Source: Chromatiaceae bacterium
GTDB lineage: Bacteria; Pseudomonadota; Gammaproteobacteria; Chromatiales; Chromatiaceae
Direction: 5' to 3'
DNA length: 64,000 nt
NCBI GenBank assembly: GCA_024235175.1
Contig: JACKMX010000004.1
Span: 248,001 to 312,000, forward strand
Below are positions 8,588 to 16,638 of this stretch, in pieces. The notes under the pieces are model-generated. The model was not told where the DNA came from. It ran no database searches and saw only the letters and a program-made list of their open reading frames with translations. Numbering within the stretch: position 1 is the stretch's first letter; each line of letters starts with the position of its first letter. The position numbers were made by a program, and so were the translations under genes.

Positions 8588-10618
8588 ATGCAGGTTCAAG
8601 AGAAGCATTCAAAAAGCGTTCAGAGGAGGAGTCCGGCAAAACCTGCAGCATCGCGTCAGGCGGTATATGAACAATGCCAGGATGTTAAGGCCGTACTGCA
8701 ATTGCAGCGCAGTACCGGATATTCCGTCAGGAAGCAGGTTAAACATAACTCGTCCGGAGCAGATCCAAACAGTGGCGAGGCGCCGGTTGCTCCAGACCAC
8801 GAATCTGAACAGAGACCGGAATCCGGCATCGAACAGCAAGAGCAGCTGAAAGACCATGCTGGCATACCCCTCTCGCTGAAGAGGGGCCTGGAAACCCTCT
8901 CCGGCCTGAGTCTCTCGAATGTGCGTGTGCATACCAACTCATCCAAACCAGCCCGACTCAATGCTTTGGCCTATACCCAAGGGCACAATATCCATCTCGG
9001 TCCCGGTCAGGAGAAACAACTTCCTCATGAGGGATGGCACATTGTGCAGCAGATGCAGGGACGGGTGCGGCCCACAATCCGTGCAAACAGTGAATCGATC
9101 AATGACGACGCCGGCCTGGAGCGGGAAGCGGATGAAATGGGCGTCAGAGCGATGCAGAGCAGACCGGAAAACCGAGCGAACAAGCGCACCAGTGCTCCCC
9201 GTCTGTTCACCCAAACAATCATACAGCGGCGAAGGGTACCGGGCGTCGCCGATATCCTGGACCTGGTCTGGGAAGAGAACGCCGCCGCGCATGCCACGGG
9301 TCTGCGGGAAATTGTGCGACGAGCCTGGGCGGAGTTGACCGCCACCCAGCGAACCGCGGTCGGTCGACGCGTGTTGAGAGGTTTTACGCTCGCAGAATTA
9401 AATGCGCTCTCTCAGGCTGATCGGGATATATTTTTCGCCCAGGCCATCCGGCAGGAGGTTCCGGGCCTGATCCATGGCGACCCGGGTCTGTATCAGGTGG
9501 GCGCACGAACGGGTACCAATGACGCCGCAAACATCACAACGCTTGTGAATGGCGCCAACACAATATTCAGTGCAATCGCATCCGGTTCGCATGATGCATC
9601 AGTCGGACAGATATTCGGCACCGCCAATATAACAACCGCGAAAAGCCGTTATGCTGCCGCCCGTGTGCGCATGAACTTTCTCAAGACCCGGAACAAGATT
9701 GTCACCGATCGTTCCGGTTATTCCGGTGAGGTGGGTCTTGGCGGCTTGACCAATTCCGCTCAGATCATGGTCTCTTTTCAGACGATAGATAATCCCACCG
9801 ACATGGAATCCATCGTGACCATGATTCACGAAGCGATGCATGCGGGCAATAACAGCGTCACTGATCTGGGTTACATATCCCGGGCGAATTTTCCCCGCAT
9901 GCAGGAAGCCGACAAACTCAACAATGCCGCGCACTATGAGGTCGTTCCCCGACGGATACTTGGGACCGCGGATTTTACTTTTGCCGGGCAAACATTCACG
10001 CCCGCAGGTGCCACAACCTCCACCGGAGTGGTCACACCATCTCTTACCCCTAGAGAACAGGCAGTACGCGAAACGTCTGAAACATTCCGAAAAGCATGGA
10101 CGGTCGGTTTGAATCTGCACAATCTGTTTGTTGAGGTATATCGCAATCCATCCGTTTGGAATCGCGATATCTCGGCCAGATTCGGTGTTTCGGCCGGTAC
10201 AACTTTTGCCAACTCCCTCCCCTTCTGGTCAAAAGTTGAAAGCCTGACCGTACATCGGAAAACCAATATTGATTCAACCAGCAGTGATGTCTCGGTACAT
10301 CCGTTTTCCATAATTGATATCGCACTATCTGAAGGTCTGGTTCGTAAATTAAGTCAGGCAATGGATCACTCACCGCAGACAGAGGCAGATGCTCTGGCGT
10401 TGGAAACTGCCCATGCGACAACGGCTGAACAAACGGCGATTGTGGGTGACATCAACGCCGAAACGGATCTTCTGATAAAAATCATCCTGGAGCACAGAGT
10501 TGGTCAAATAACCGGAGGTGTACTTCGTGACAGACGGGCAGTGAAACGGATGGCACAGGCGAATAACGGGACATTTTCCGATATGCTGGTAAACAGACCG
10601 CCAAGCAGTTTCCCATAG
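8588..10618 (+). CDS. DUF4157 protein with second HEAMH zincin domain, likely eCIS cargo toxin
   Basis: A 676-residue protein. The disordered N-terminus (residues 1-90) is followed by a DUF4157 domain: SLKRGLETLSGLSLSNVRVH, NALAYTQGHNIHLGPGQE, then LPHEGWHIVQQMQG with HEGWH at about 147-151. IQRR follows and then a large C-terminal region with a second metallopeptidase motif, MIHEAMHAGNNS, at about 414-418. The same two-zincin layout is seen in the divergent neighbour. I chose the ATG at 8588 over the in-frame ATG at 8582 because GGGGAG then lies six bases upstream. The ankyrin gene follows one base after the stop, which suggests co-expression as toxin plus partner. The effector activity is predicted to be proteolytic, with unknown target. 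Confidence 0.85.
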   Translation: MQVQEKHSKSVQRRSPAKPAASRQAVYEQCQDVKAVLQLQRSTGYSVRKQVKHNSSGADPNSGEAPVAPDHESEQRPESGIEQQEQLKDHAGIPLSLKRGLETLSGLSLSNVRVHTNSSKPARLNALAYTQGHNIHLGPGQEKQLPHEGWHIVQQMQGRVRPTIRANSESINDDAGLEREADEMGVRAMQSRPENRANKRTSAPRLFTQTIIQRRRVPGVADILDLVWEENAAAHATGLREIVRRAWAELTATQRTAVGRRVLRGFTLAELNALSQADRDIFFAQAIRQEVPGLIHGDPGLYQVGARTGTNDAANITTLVNGANTIFSAIASGSHDASVGQIFGTANITTAKSRYAAARVRMNFLKTRNKIVTDRSGYSGEVGLGGLTNSAQIMVSFQTIDNPTDMESIVTMIHEAMHAGNNSVTDLGYISRANFPRMQEADKLNNAAHYEVVPRRILGTADFTFAGQTFTPAGATTSTGVVTPSLTPREQAVRETSETFRKAWTVGLNLHNLFVEVYRNPSVWNRDISARFGVSAGTTFANSLPFWSKVESLTVHRKTNIDSTSSDVSVHPFSIIDIALSEGLVRKLSQAMDHSPQTEADALALETAHATTAEQTAIVGDINAETDLLIKIILEHRVGQITGGVLRDRRAVKRMAQANNGTFSDMLVNRPPSSFP

Positions 10619-10619
10619 A

Positions 10620-11852
10620 ATGAAAACTCCCCGCCGATATGGAGGAGGGAGCATTGCCGCTGGATCGCCTGCACCGGCAACCGAAGAGCAGTGGCGTGAG
10701 TTTCGGCTGAAATTTCCCGGAGAGACAATCCCACGGTTATTGCAGCGGGCGATAGAGAATCGCGCATCTCATCTTGTTGCAACGATTTTGACCAATGAGA
10801 AGTTCGATATCAATGCCCCCTGCGAGCCGGATCTCTACCCCAGCCTGTCGCCTCTCATGCTCGCCCTGCATGCTGACGATCCGGAAATCATCAGACTTTT
10901 GTTTAACGAAAAATCACTGGACATTGCACAGAGTTTGCCAGGTTATGGCAGCCTGAGCTGGGCCGCCAGTTGCTCCCTGGAGGTGCTGCAACTGTTTCTC
11001 GATCATCCGGATACCGATATCAATCAGCAGGACCGGAACGGACACGCACTTTTGCATGAAGTCGTTTATGATCTTAATGGAACAGATAAACTGGAGTTTT
11101 TACTGCGGCAGGCCAATTGTCAGATCGATATAGAACAGACCGATGGATCCACTCCTCTGTACAGGGCGGCTTTGGCTGGCAATATCGATGCTGTCGATCT
11201 GTTATTGAACTATCCGGTGGATGTGAACAACCGGAACAATGACAATGCATGGTCCGTTTTACATGTTGCCGCCGCAAATAATTTTTTTGAAATAGTCGAA
11301 AAACTTGTTGCTCAGCAGACAGTAAGTGTCAATGCCAAGGACGATATGCAGAATACACCGCTTCACATTGGCAGTGAGCATGGTTTTCAACGGGTTGTGG
11401 CATCTTTGATCACCCATCCCGATATCGACATAAACAGTAAAGACGAAAAAGGCTGGACACCTCTGCATGCGGCGGCTTTTGCAGGGCATAAAGATGTAGT
11501 CGAACTACTGCTTTCACATCCCGCAATCCGGATCAATTCGGTTGATCAGGATCGTCAAACAGCACTTCACTGGGCGGTTCAGAACAAGCAGGCAGCAGTC
11601 TCAAAACTGCTGGCAAGTCACGACAGTGCCAATTTATACATAACCGATCGAATTGCGGGACAAACACCATTCGATATGGCAAAGGCCCTGGCATATACGG
11701 AAATAGCAGACTTTCTACAGGCGAAGATGAAATCCCACCCACAGTTGGATGAGCTTTCAGCCGATGACGATTACCAACCCAGAGAGTCCTTCTCCGATCT
11801 GGATGAGCCGACTTTCCCGCTGGTGCCTGAGATTCTTAAAAAACAGGAATAA
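10620..11852 (+). CDS. Ankyrin-repeat protein paired with DUF4157 toxin
   Basis: A 410-residue protein made of about eight ankyrin-type repeats from residue ~45 to ~375. The clearest are TPLYRAALAGNIDAVDLLL, SVLHVAAANNFFEIVEKL, TPLHAAAFAGHKDVVELLL and TALHWAVQNKQAAVSKLL. The repeat loops carry the less common DINxxD style (FDIN, DTDINQQD, DIDINSKD). There is no signal peptide or membrane segment, so it should be cytosolic. It begins one base after the stop of the DUF4157 toxin gene. Ankyrin proteins in such positions may act as cognate antitoxin, loading adaptor, or a second cargo; the sequence does not decide which. It is convergent with the M15 peptidase gene, with three bases between them. 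Confidence 0.85.
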   Translation: MKTPRRYGGGSIAAGSPAPATEEQWREFRLKFPGETIPRLLQRAIENRASHLVATILTNEKFDINAPCEPDLYPSLSPLMLALHADDPEIIRLLFNEKSLDIAQSLPGYGSLSWAASCSLEVLQLFLDHPDTDINQQDRNGHALLHEVVYDLNGTDKLEFLLRQANCQIDIEQTDGSTPLYRAALAGNIDAVDLLLNYPVDVNNRNNDNAWSVLHVAAANNFFEIVEKLVAQQTVSVNAKDDMQNTPLHIGSEHGFQRVVASLITHPDIDINSKDEKGWTPLHAAAFAGHKDVVELLLSHPAIRINSVDQDRQTALHWAVQNKQAAVSKLLASHDSANLYITDRIAGQTPFDMAKALAYTEIADFLQAKMKSHPQLDELSADDDYQPRESFSDLDEPTFPLVPEILKKQE

Positions 11853-11855
11853 CCC

Positions 11856-12680
11856 TTACAGATGCGGCGCCTGAATGTGCATCCAGTCGTAGTTTCGGCT
11901 TCGACCAAGACCGGTCCAGCCCTCCTCTTCCCAGATCTTCCACCAGGCGTCGTACTCCGGCCGCGCAAAGGAGGCGCGGTCCCATCCCCAGCGGAATTGA
12001 TTATTTTCCGGATCATAGTCCACGGCCACTCCCCAGGCATGCATGGACCAGGTGCTGCCCCCCTTTTTCTTGCGCTTGTTGAAACAGCCGCCGAAGAGGT
12101 CCAGGCGCAGTTCGATAATGCGCTCTTCGCCATAGTGCTCGTGCACCCTGGTGAGGATCCGGTTCAGACTGTCGTGTACCTTCTCGTGGCAGGAGTATCG
12201 ATTGATGAGGACATTCTTGTCCCAGGCCAGGCGATGGGTATAGGGTAGATCAAGCATCGTCTGATGGGTGCCGACGTTTCCGAAAAAGGCCCTCACCTCC
12301 TCCTGGGTCTGGCGTGGCCAGGGGTGAGGCCGGTGCGGATCGAGCTCCTCGTTGTCCCTGAAATTCGGGGCTGTCAGATTATTCTGGATACGTTCGCGAA
12401 TGACGTTGACCGCATAGTCTGTCTGGCTGCCCCATAAGCCGTCTATGGCACCCGGATTGACGCCCTCCTCCCTGCAGCGCAGTTGTACATAGGCCGTGAA
12501 CAGCCGCGTTCTCGGCCAGCTCTCCCAACCAGGCGGAAGCTCTGCTGCTCTGTCTGCCAGCTCCTTCCGCAAAGCCTTCTCGGTATTCGGCCCAAGTCGG
12601 CCATCCACGCTGCCGATGCGATGACCCGATTGAATGAGTTCGTTCTGGACAAACCGGATAACCCTGGTACTGATCGACAT
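11856..12680 (-). CDS. M15-family peptidase with two peptidoglycan-binding repeats
   Basis: A 274-residue protein. Two PG_binding_1-like repeats occupy the N-terminal half (GHRIGSVDGRLGPNTEKAL at about 19-37 and GVNPGAIDGLWGSQTDYAV at about 75-93). The C-terminal domain has the M15 zinc signature: SMHAWGVAVDYD supplies H and D in HxxxxxxD spacing, and NYDWMHIQ near the end supplies the second His. This is the arrangement of L-Ala-D-Glu or D-Ala-D-Ala type endolysins. There is no signal peptide, so export would need another route such as loading into the injection system or cell lysis. A GGGAGAATAGG ribosome site supports the start. Confidence 0.85.
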   Translation of the reverse strand: MSISTRVIRFVQNELIQSGHRIGSVDGRLGPNTEKALRKELADRAAELPPGWESWPRTRLFTAYVQLRCREEGVNPGAIDGLWGSQTDYAVNVIRERIQNNLTAPNFRDNEELDPHRPHPWPRQTQEEVRAFFGNVGTHQTMLDLPYTHRLAWDKNVLINRYSCHEKVHDSLNRILTRVHEHYGEERIIELRLDLFGGCFNKRKKKGGSTWSMHAWGVAVDYDPENNQFRWGWDRASFARPEYDAWWKIWEEEGWTGLGRSRNYDWMHIQAPHL

Positions 12681-12698
12681 GACCTATTCTCCCTGCCG

Positions 12699-13232
12699 CT
12701 AGTCTGCAAACTGTTCCAATGACGCTTTAAAACGATTGTACAACGGCGCATATTGCGCCTTCATCCGTTGGCTGCTGTAGATAAACTGGAAAGTCCAGCC
12801 CACCGTCTGATCGGGCGAAACAAACGACTCGATCAGGCGTTCGTATGATCCATCCCGGGCACGAATCAGGGTTGAGCGCTTTATCAATCCCTCATCGGTC
12901 TGCTCGGTGAAATCAAGCAGAATCTCCTGAGCAGGCTTGAATACTATTTCAGGTGCTGCCCGGCGCCACTGCGGTGAAAGAACGTAGAACGATACCCCAT
13001 CCTCCCTGGCAGAAAAAAACACGCTGTCAAACGAGCCTTCCTGCTCTGCCGCAAGTGATGGCTTGGCAATAAATCCATCCGGATAATCAATGTTGAACCA
13101 GGCGCCCTGATAACGCCGCCACTCGCCTTCTGCCATGCGCTGACTGCTGCCACTCTCTACCGCCGGCTCTATCGTCGCCGCACAACCGAAGATAAAAAAC
13201 AGTGTTAATAGAAAAAGCGCTCCTGTTTTCAA
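12699..13232 (-). CDS. Small predicted lipoprotein of unknown function
   Basis: The open frame continues upstream through a REP-like hairpin, so the long N-terminus is not real. The TTG at 13232 gives 177 residues starting with a short Lys-containing segment, a hydrophobic stretch (GALFLLTLFFIFGC) and a lipobox cysteine. The mature part is rich in Trp and Phe (YQGAWFNIDYPDGF, then SVFFSAREDGVSFYVLSPQW) and resembles small periplasmic proteins that sample a membrane or ligand. I recognise no named family. No strong ribosome site precedes the TTG, so the start is uncertain. It lies 18 bases upstream of the M15 gene on the same strand. Confidence 0.6.
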   Translation of the reverse strand: MKTGALFLLTLFFIFGCAATIEPAVESGSSQRMAEGEWRRYQGAWFNIDYPDGFIAKPSLAAEQEGSFDSVFFSAREDGVSFYVLSPQWRRAAPEIVFKPAQEILLDFTEQTDEGLIKRSTLIRARDGSYERLIESFVSPDQTVGWTFQFIYSSQRMKAQYAPLYNRFKASLEQFAD

Positions 13233-13266
13233 AGGCTGTATACCCGAATGCTGTAAAAAATCATCA

Positions 13267-13357
13267 GTAGCCTGGATGGAGCGAAGCGGAATCCGGGATC
13301 GGAGCACAAACATAGCCTCTTTTCTACCCGGATTCCGCTTTGCTCCATCCAGGCTAC
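13267..13357. repeat. REP-like inverted repeat (GTAGCCTGGATGGAGC family)
   Basis: Two 31-base arms (13267-13297 and 13327-13357) are inverted copies with one clear mismatch. They begin GTAGCCTGGATGGAGC and end in CCGGG, separated by a 29-base loop. Elements of this sequence are common dispersed repeats in gammaproteobacterial genomes. It separates the patatin gene from the lipoprotein gene and may act as a transcript-end hairpin. Confidence 0.85.
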
Positions 13358-13571
13358 AAATCACTAGTGACTCAACATCTCGGGGAGTGAATATGAGCCA
13401 CGGGTTCGCTGGTACCGATACGCTTTTTTTTGTAGGGCGAAAATGACTACATGCCCCAATTTTATGCAACTGGTAAGTATACTCCACCCCCGCAGACCAG
13501 ATGCCTGTCCGCCAAAAAGCCGGGTAGTAAAGTAACCGCTCCTTCGTGAGATTGACAGTAACACCGGGCAA

Positions 13572-14729
13572 TCATCGGCCTGCCAGATGCTGCTCCATCG
13601 CACGCTTTCCCGCGGCAACCAGTTTATCCCTTCTCTGATCCGACATATCAAACTCCATCGTGCCGTAGGTTTGCGCCGGCAAACGGCAGATCAGATCCTT
13701 ATTGGCGGTGATAAGTTGGTTGTCATGCGCGCCTCTCATGGTCTCGACCAATCTTGTGACCCTTTGCACAAGACGAAGTTTCTTGATGTCTCCCATCACA
13801 CCTGCGCGATCGTCGGCGGAGTCGTTGGGTGGCGGCGGCGCACCCGGAACCCCAAGCGTTTCATCGATCAGCATACCAAGAACCTTTGTCCGGTCAGGCG
13901 GAGTATCACCCATTACAGCTCTGGCGGATGGCTCGTCCGAAGTCAGCAGATTGATTGGGAAATTCGACAACACACCCCCATCGACCACAGTGTGATCCGT
14001 CAGATCCAGTTCGCTGTCGACTGCTAGGCCCGACGCATCAAGCAGTTGGTAGGGATTCCACGCATCCTGCCAAATCACCTCCTGCCAGGCAAAAGGAATA
14101 CTCATGGACATACGTACTGCCCAGACCACCGGGACATTGGGTGCGGTACGATGGTTAAGCACCAGCAGGTTTCTGCCAGTGGTATCTGATGCCACCACGC
14201 TGAGATCTCTGCCGGTGGCATCGTGCAGCTGCAGCAGCGTCATGCCGGCATAACCGTCATCCTTTGCGCTCAGCTTCTTTTGCAGCCATTCTACAAAAGC
14301 GTTGCCGACATACAGGCCGCCCCGCTCAACAAAGGAGAAGATCACCGGATAAGCCTTTAGATTCAACAGCAGCGATATGATTTTTCTGTCGGCGGCATCC
14401 TCCCAGCGGTTGGGAATTACCGGTATATCAATCTTTCGAAACAGCTGCATGGTTGCACTTTCATCCCTCATCTGCCGGCTGAAATCATCTGCCGTGGGTA
14501 CATCCATGAATCTGGCGAAAACAGGTTCCCCGTTGCTATCCTTTTCCGCCAGTGCCTGAGCCAGCTCATCTGCGCTATAACCGACCGAAAGAAGCGTTGC
14601 GGTGATAGCGCCCGCTGAGGTACCCACCAGACGATTGATGGTATGTCCTCTGCTCTCCAGCGCTTTGAGCGCACCGACAAATACCATTCCCTTTGCTCCA
14701 CCGCCTTCGAATACGATATCGAATTGCAT
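13572..14729 (-). CDS. Patatin-like phospholipase
   Basis: A 385-residue protein with all three patatin landmarks. The oxyanion loop EGGGAKGMVFVGAL is at the N-terminus. The nucleophile elbow GTSAG is near residue 38. The catalytic aspartate is in VVDGGVLSNFP near residue 250. The expected reaction is hydrolysis of acyl ester bonds in phospholipids. No signal peptide is present. I chose the ATG at 14729 because GGAGG lies five bases upstream; a GTG directly before it is the alternative. Patatins are known as eCIS or type VI cargo, as CBASS effectors and as housekeeping lipases. The location beside eCIS cargo genes makes a cargo role possible but unproven. Confidence 0.88.
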   Translation of the reverse strand: MQFDIVFEGGGAKGMVFVGALKALESRGHTINRLVGTSAGAITATLLSVGYSADELAQALAEKDSNGEPVFARFMDVPTADDFSRQMRDESATMQLFRKIDIPVIPNRWEDAADRKIISLLLNLKAYPVIFSFVERGGLYVGNAFVEWLQKKLSAKDDGYAGMTLLQLHDATGRDLSVVASDTTGRNLLVLNHRTAPNVPVVWAVRMSMSIPFAWQEVIWQDAWNPYQLLDASGLAVDSELDLTDHTVVDGGVLSNFPINLLTSDEPSARAVMGDTPPDRTKVLGMLIDETLGVPGAPPPPNDSADDRAGVMGDIKKLRLVQRVTRLVETMRGAHDNQLITANKDLICRLPAQTYGTMEFDMSDQRRDKLVAAGKRAMEQHLAGR

Positions 14730-14861
14730 CACTTCCTCCGTAAAATATATCTGTTTTCCGCATTAAGTATGGTCTTGGAACCCGGTAGTGACAAGATTCT
14801 CATTCACCCGCGTGAGGGAGTTCCGGCCAATCTTGATCGATGCACTCCCGAAATATTCAGA

Positions 14862-15746
14862 TCATCCCCGATCAGCATTTTTTGCCGAAAAACCGGGATC
14901 TTTCTCCTGTATGGCCCCGCTTTCACGGCGTATGTTGCTGCGCCATTCACTCGGCGACATCCCGGTCTGCGCAGTAAATGCACGTGACAGCGCACTGGCA
15001 CTTGCGTAGCCGACTTCATCGGAAACAGTCTGCACACTCTTGCCCAGGCGCAGCAGTGAACGGGCAACACTGAGCCGCCAATCTGTGAGGTAGGCCATAG
15101 GCGTGGTGCCGACGGTCTCGCGGAAATTGACCGCAAAGCGTGCGCGCGACATATTGGCCAGCAGGGCCAGCTCTGTCAGCCTCCAGGCCCTGCGCGGATC
15201 GGCATGGATCGCGTTGATCGCCTTGACCAGGCGCGGATTGGAGAGACCGGCGAGCAGACCGGTCTGGATTCTGCCCTGATCCATCAGCTCCCGCAGCAGC
15301 TGGATGATCAGCACCTCGACCAGACGGTTGAGGATCGCCTGGCGGCCGCAATGTTCGTCCGCTGCTTCGGCAAACAGTGCCTCGGTTGTCGCGGCCAGAT
15401 TCTGCAACTCGGCCAGCTTTACCGTCACCACGCCTGGCAGCGCCGTGATCAGCGGATTATGCAGTCCGGCACCAAACTCGAACGAGGCACAGACGGTATC
15501 TGCGCCGTCACTGAGCGGGCTCAGCCGGTGCCTGGCGGGCGCCATGTAAAACACCAGGCTCGGTTCGTCGAGCAGCAGTGCGGCATGACCATTGGATGTA
15601 ACGCGCAGCCGCCCGGCACGCAGCATGTGAATGTATCCGAGCCCGTCTCCGCCGTCGAAGCTGGCCGACCGGCACAGCGGCCCGGCCTGAAAGACGCGTG
15701 CACGCAGATCGAACCATTTGAGCAGGGAAACCAGTCTGTCACTCAT
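14862..15746 (-). CDS. AraC-family transcriptional regulator
   Basis: A 294-residue protein. The N-terminal ~140 residues are a cupin-type sensor domain (AraC_binding type: AGRLRVTSNGHAALLLDEPSLVFYMAPARHRL). The C-terminal ~100 residues hold two helix-turn-helix motifs of the AraC/XylS type (LTELALLANMSRARFAVNFRETVGTTPMAYL, then SVQTVSDEVGYASASALSRAF). It is divergent from the cytochrome P460-like gene, with a 124-base shared promoter region that contains a clear inverted repeat. Regulation of that gene is therefore the simplest reading. Single Cys residues in the sensor domain could support redox or metal sensing, but this is inference. Confidence 0.88.
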   Translation of the reverse strand: MSDRLVSLLKWFDLRARVFQAGPLCRSASFDGGDGLGYIHMLRAGRLRVTSNGHAALLLDEPSLVFYMAPARHRLSPLSDGADTVCASFEFGAGLHNPLITALPGVVTVKLAELQNLAATTEALFAEAADEHCGRQAILNRLVEVLIIQLLRELMDQGRIQTGLLAGLSNPRLVKAINAIHADPRRAWRLTELALLANMSRARFAVNFRETVGTTPMAYLTDWRLSVARSLLRLGKSVQTVSDEVGYASASALSRAFTAQTGMSPSEWRSNIRRESGAIQEKDPGFSAKNADRG

Positions 15747-15769
15747 ATTCCGATACTCTCTATCAAAAA

Positions 15770-15800
15770 TGCGAGACTATATGATATGCAAAGTCTCGCA
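15770..15800. promoter_or_regulatory. Inverted repeat operator between araC-type gene and cytochrome P460-like gene
   Basis: TGCGAGACT at 15770-15778 and its exact complement AGTCTCGCA at 15792-15800 form a perfect 9-bp inverted repeat with a 13-base AT-rich spacer. The centre-to-centre distance of 22 bases is two helical turns, as expected for an AraC-type dimer. It lies in the divergent intergenic region. Confidence 0.6.
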
Positions 15801-15870
15801 CTGTTTGCCACACTCTCCTCACGTCCCGGAGACGACAACCTGAAATCTTTGGTTAGAGGAGAGAAACACG

Positions 15871-16497
15871 ATGAAACAGAGAAAACACCCAACCAGGTCT
15901 AATCATTGCCCGCGCACGCGTCGCGGTTTGGCGGCGGCAGTCGCGGCAGCTTTGTTAGGCGGCATGGTTGTGACCCAAGCCTTCGCCAGGCCAGGCTACG
16001 CCTGGGGTGCGAAGTGGACCGATAGCGGCGAGTTGGTGCTGCCGGACGATTACCATACCTGGGTATTCCTCGGCGCACCGTTGACGCCAAACGCGTTGAA
16101 TGGCGGCAAAGCCGGCTTCCCCGAATATCACAATGTCTATATCCACCCGGAAGCGTTCAAGGTCTTCCGCAGCACCGGTCAGTTTCCTGAGGGCACGGTG
16201 CTGCTCAAGGAGTTGCAGCTGACCATGCCGGGCACAAATGAAGACGGCTCGCGTACGGAGCCTTCGGGTCGCGGCTACTTCCCCGCAACGCGCAACGGCA
16301 TAGATATTTCGGTGAAGAACAGCGAGCGTTTCAAGGAGACCAACGGTTGGGGCTTTTTCAACTTCGGTCACCATGCCCCACCCTATGCGAAGAGCGCAGC
16401 TGCCGCACCAAAAGAGGCCTGCGCTGCCTGTCATATCGCCAACGGTGACAATATGGTGTTTACCAGGTTCTATGCACCGATCCTGAACGCGAAGTGA
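15871..16497 (+). CDS. Cytochrome P460 / cytochrome c'-beta family protein
   Basis: A 208-residue protein with a signal peptide (an Arg-rich start, then LAAAVAAALLGGMVVTQAFA) and a single C-terminal heme c motif CAACH. The body shows the P460 family layout: YHTWVFLGAPLTPNALNGGKAGFPEYHNVYIHPEAF early, and RFKETNGWGFFNFG before the heme site. P460 enzymes oxidise hydroxylamine or handle NO in the periplasm, while c'-beta relatives bind NO. Which of these applies depends on a lysine cross-link that cannot be judged from sequence alone. GAGGAGAG precedes the ATG. The gene is monocistronic with its own terminator hairpin and is probably controlled by the divergent AraC protein. Confidence 0.87.
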   Translation: MKQRKHPTRSNHCPRTRRGLAAAVAAALLGGMVVTQAFARPGYAWGAKWTDSGELVLPDDYHTWVFLGAPLTPNALNGGKAGFPEYHNVYIHPEAFKVFRSTGQFPEGTVLLKELQLTMPGTNEDGSRTEPSGRGYFPATRNGIDISVKNSERFKETNGWGFFNFGHHAPPYAKSAAAAPKEACAACHIANGDNMVFTRFYAPILNAK

Positions 16498-16506
16498 CGG
16501 CCATAC

Positions 16507-16536
16507 GGAATCGGGCGCCAAACGGCGCGTGATTCC
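16507..16536 (+). terminator. Terminator-like hairpin after cytochrome P460 gene
   Basis: The arms GGAATCGGGCGCC and GGCGCGTGATTCC pair over 13 positions with two mismatches around a 4-base loop, nine bases after the stop codon. No long T-tract follows. Confidence 0.55.
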
Positions 16537-16554
16537 ATCACCATGGTCACAGAT

Positions 16555-16620
16555 CCGGGGACAGTATGCTGATTCAGGAGCAGCAGGTTGATTTGATGCA
16601 AACCGGTATACTGTTCCCGG
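16555..16620. repeat. GGGGACAGTAT-type short inverted repeat
   Basis: CCGGGGACAGTAT (16555-16567) and ATACTGTTCCCGG (16608-16620) are inverted copies with one mismatch, enclosing 40 bases. GGGGACAGTAT-type ends are widespread in proteobacterial repeats linked to REP-associated transposases. It lies just upstream of the GAF histidine kinase and could affect its leader. Confidence 0.5.
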
Positions 16621-16638
16621 TCTTACCGGAGATCGAAG

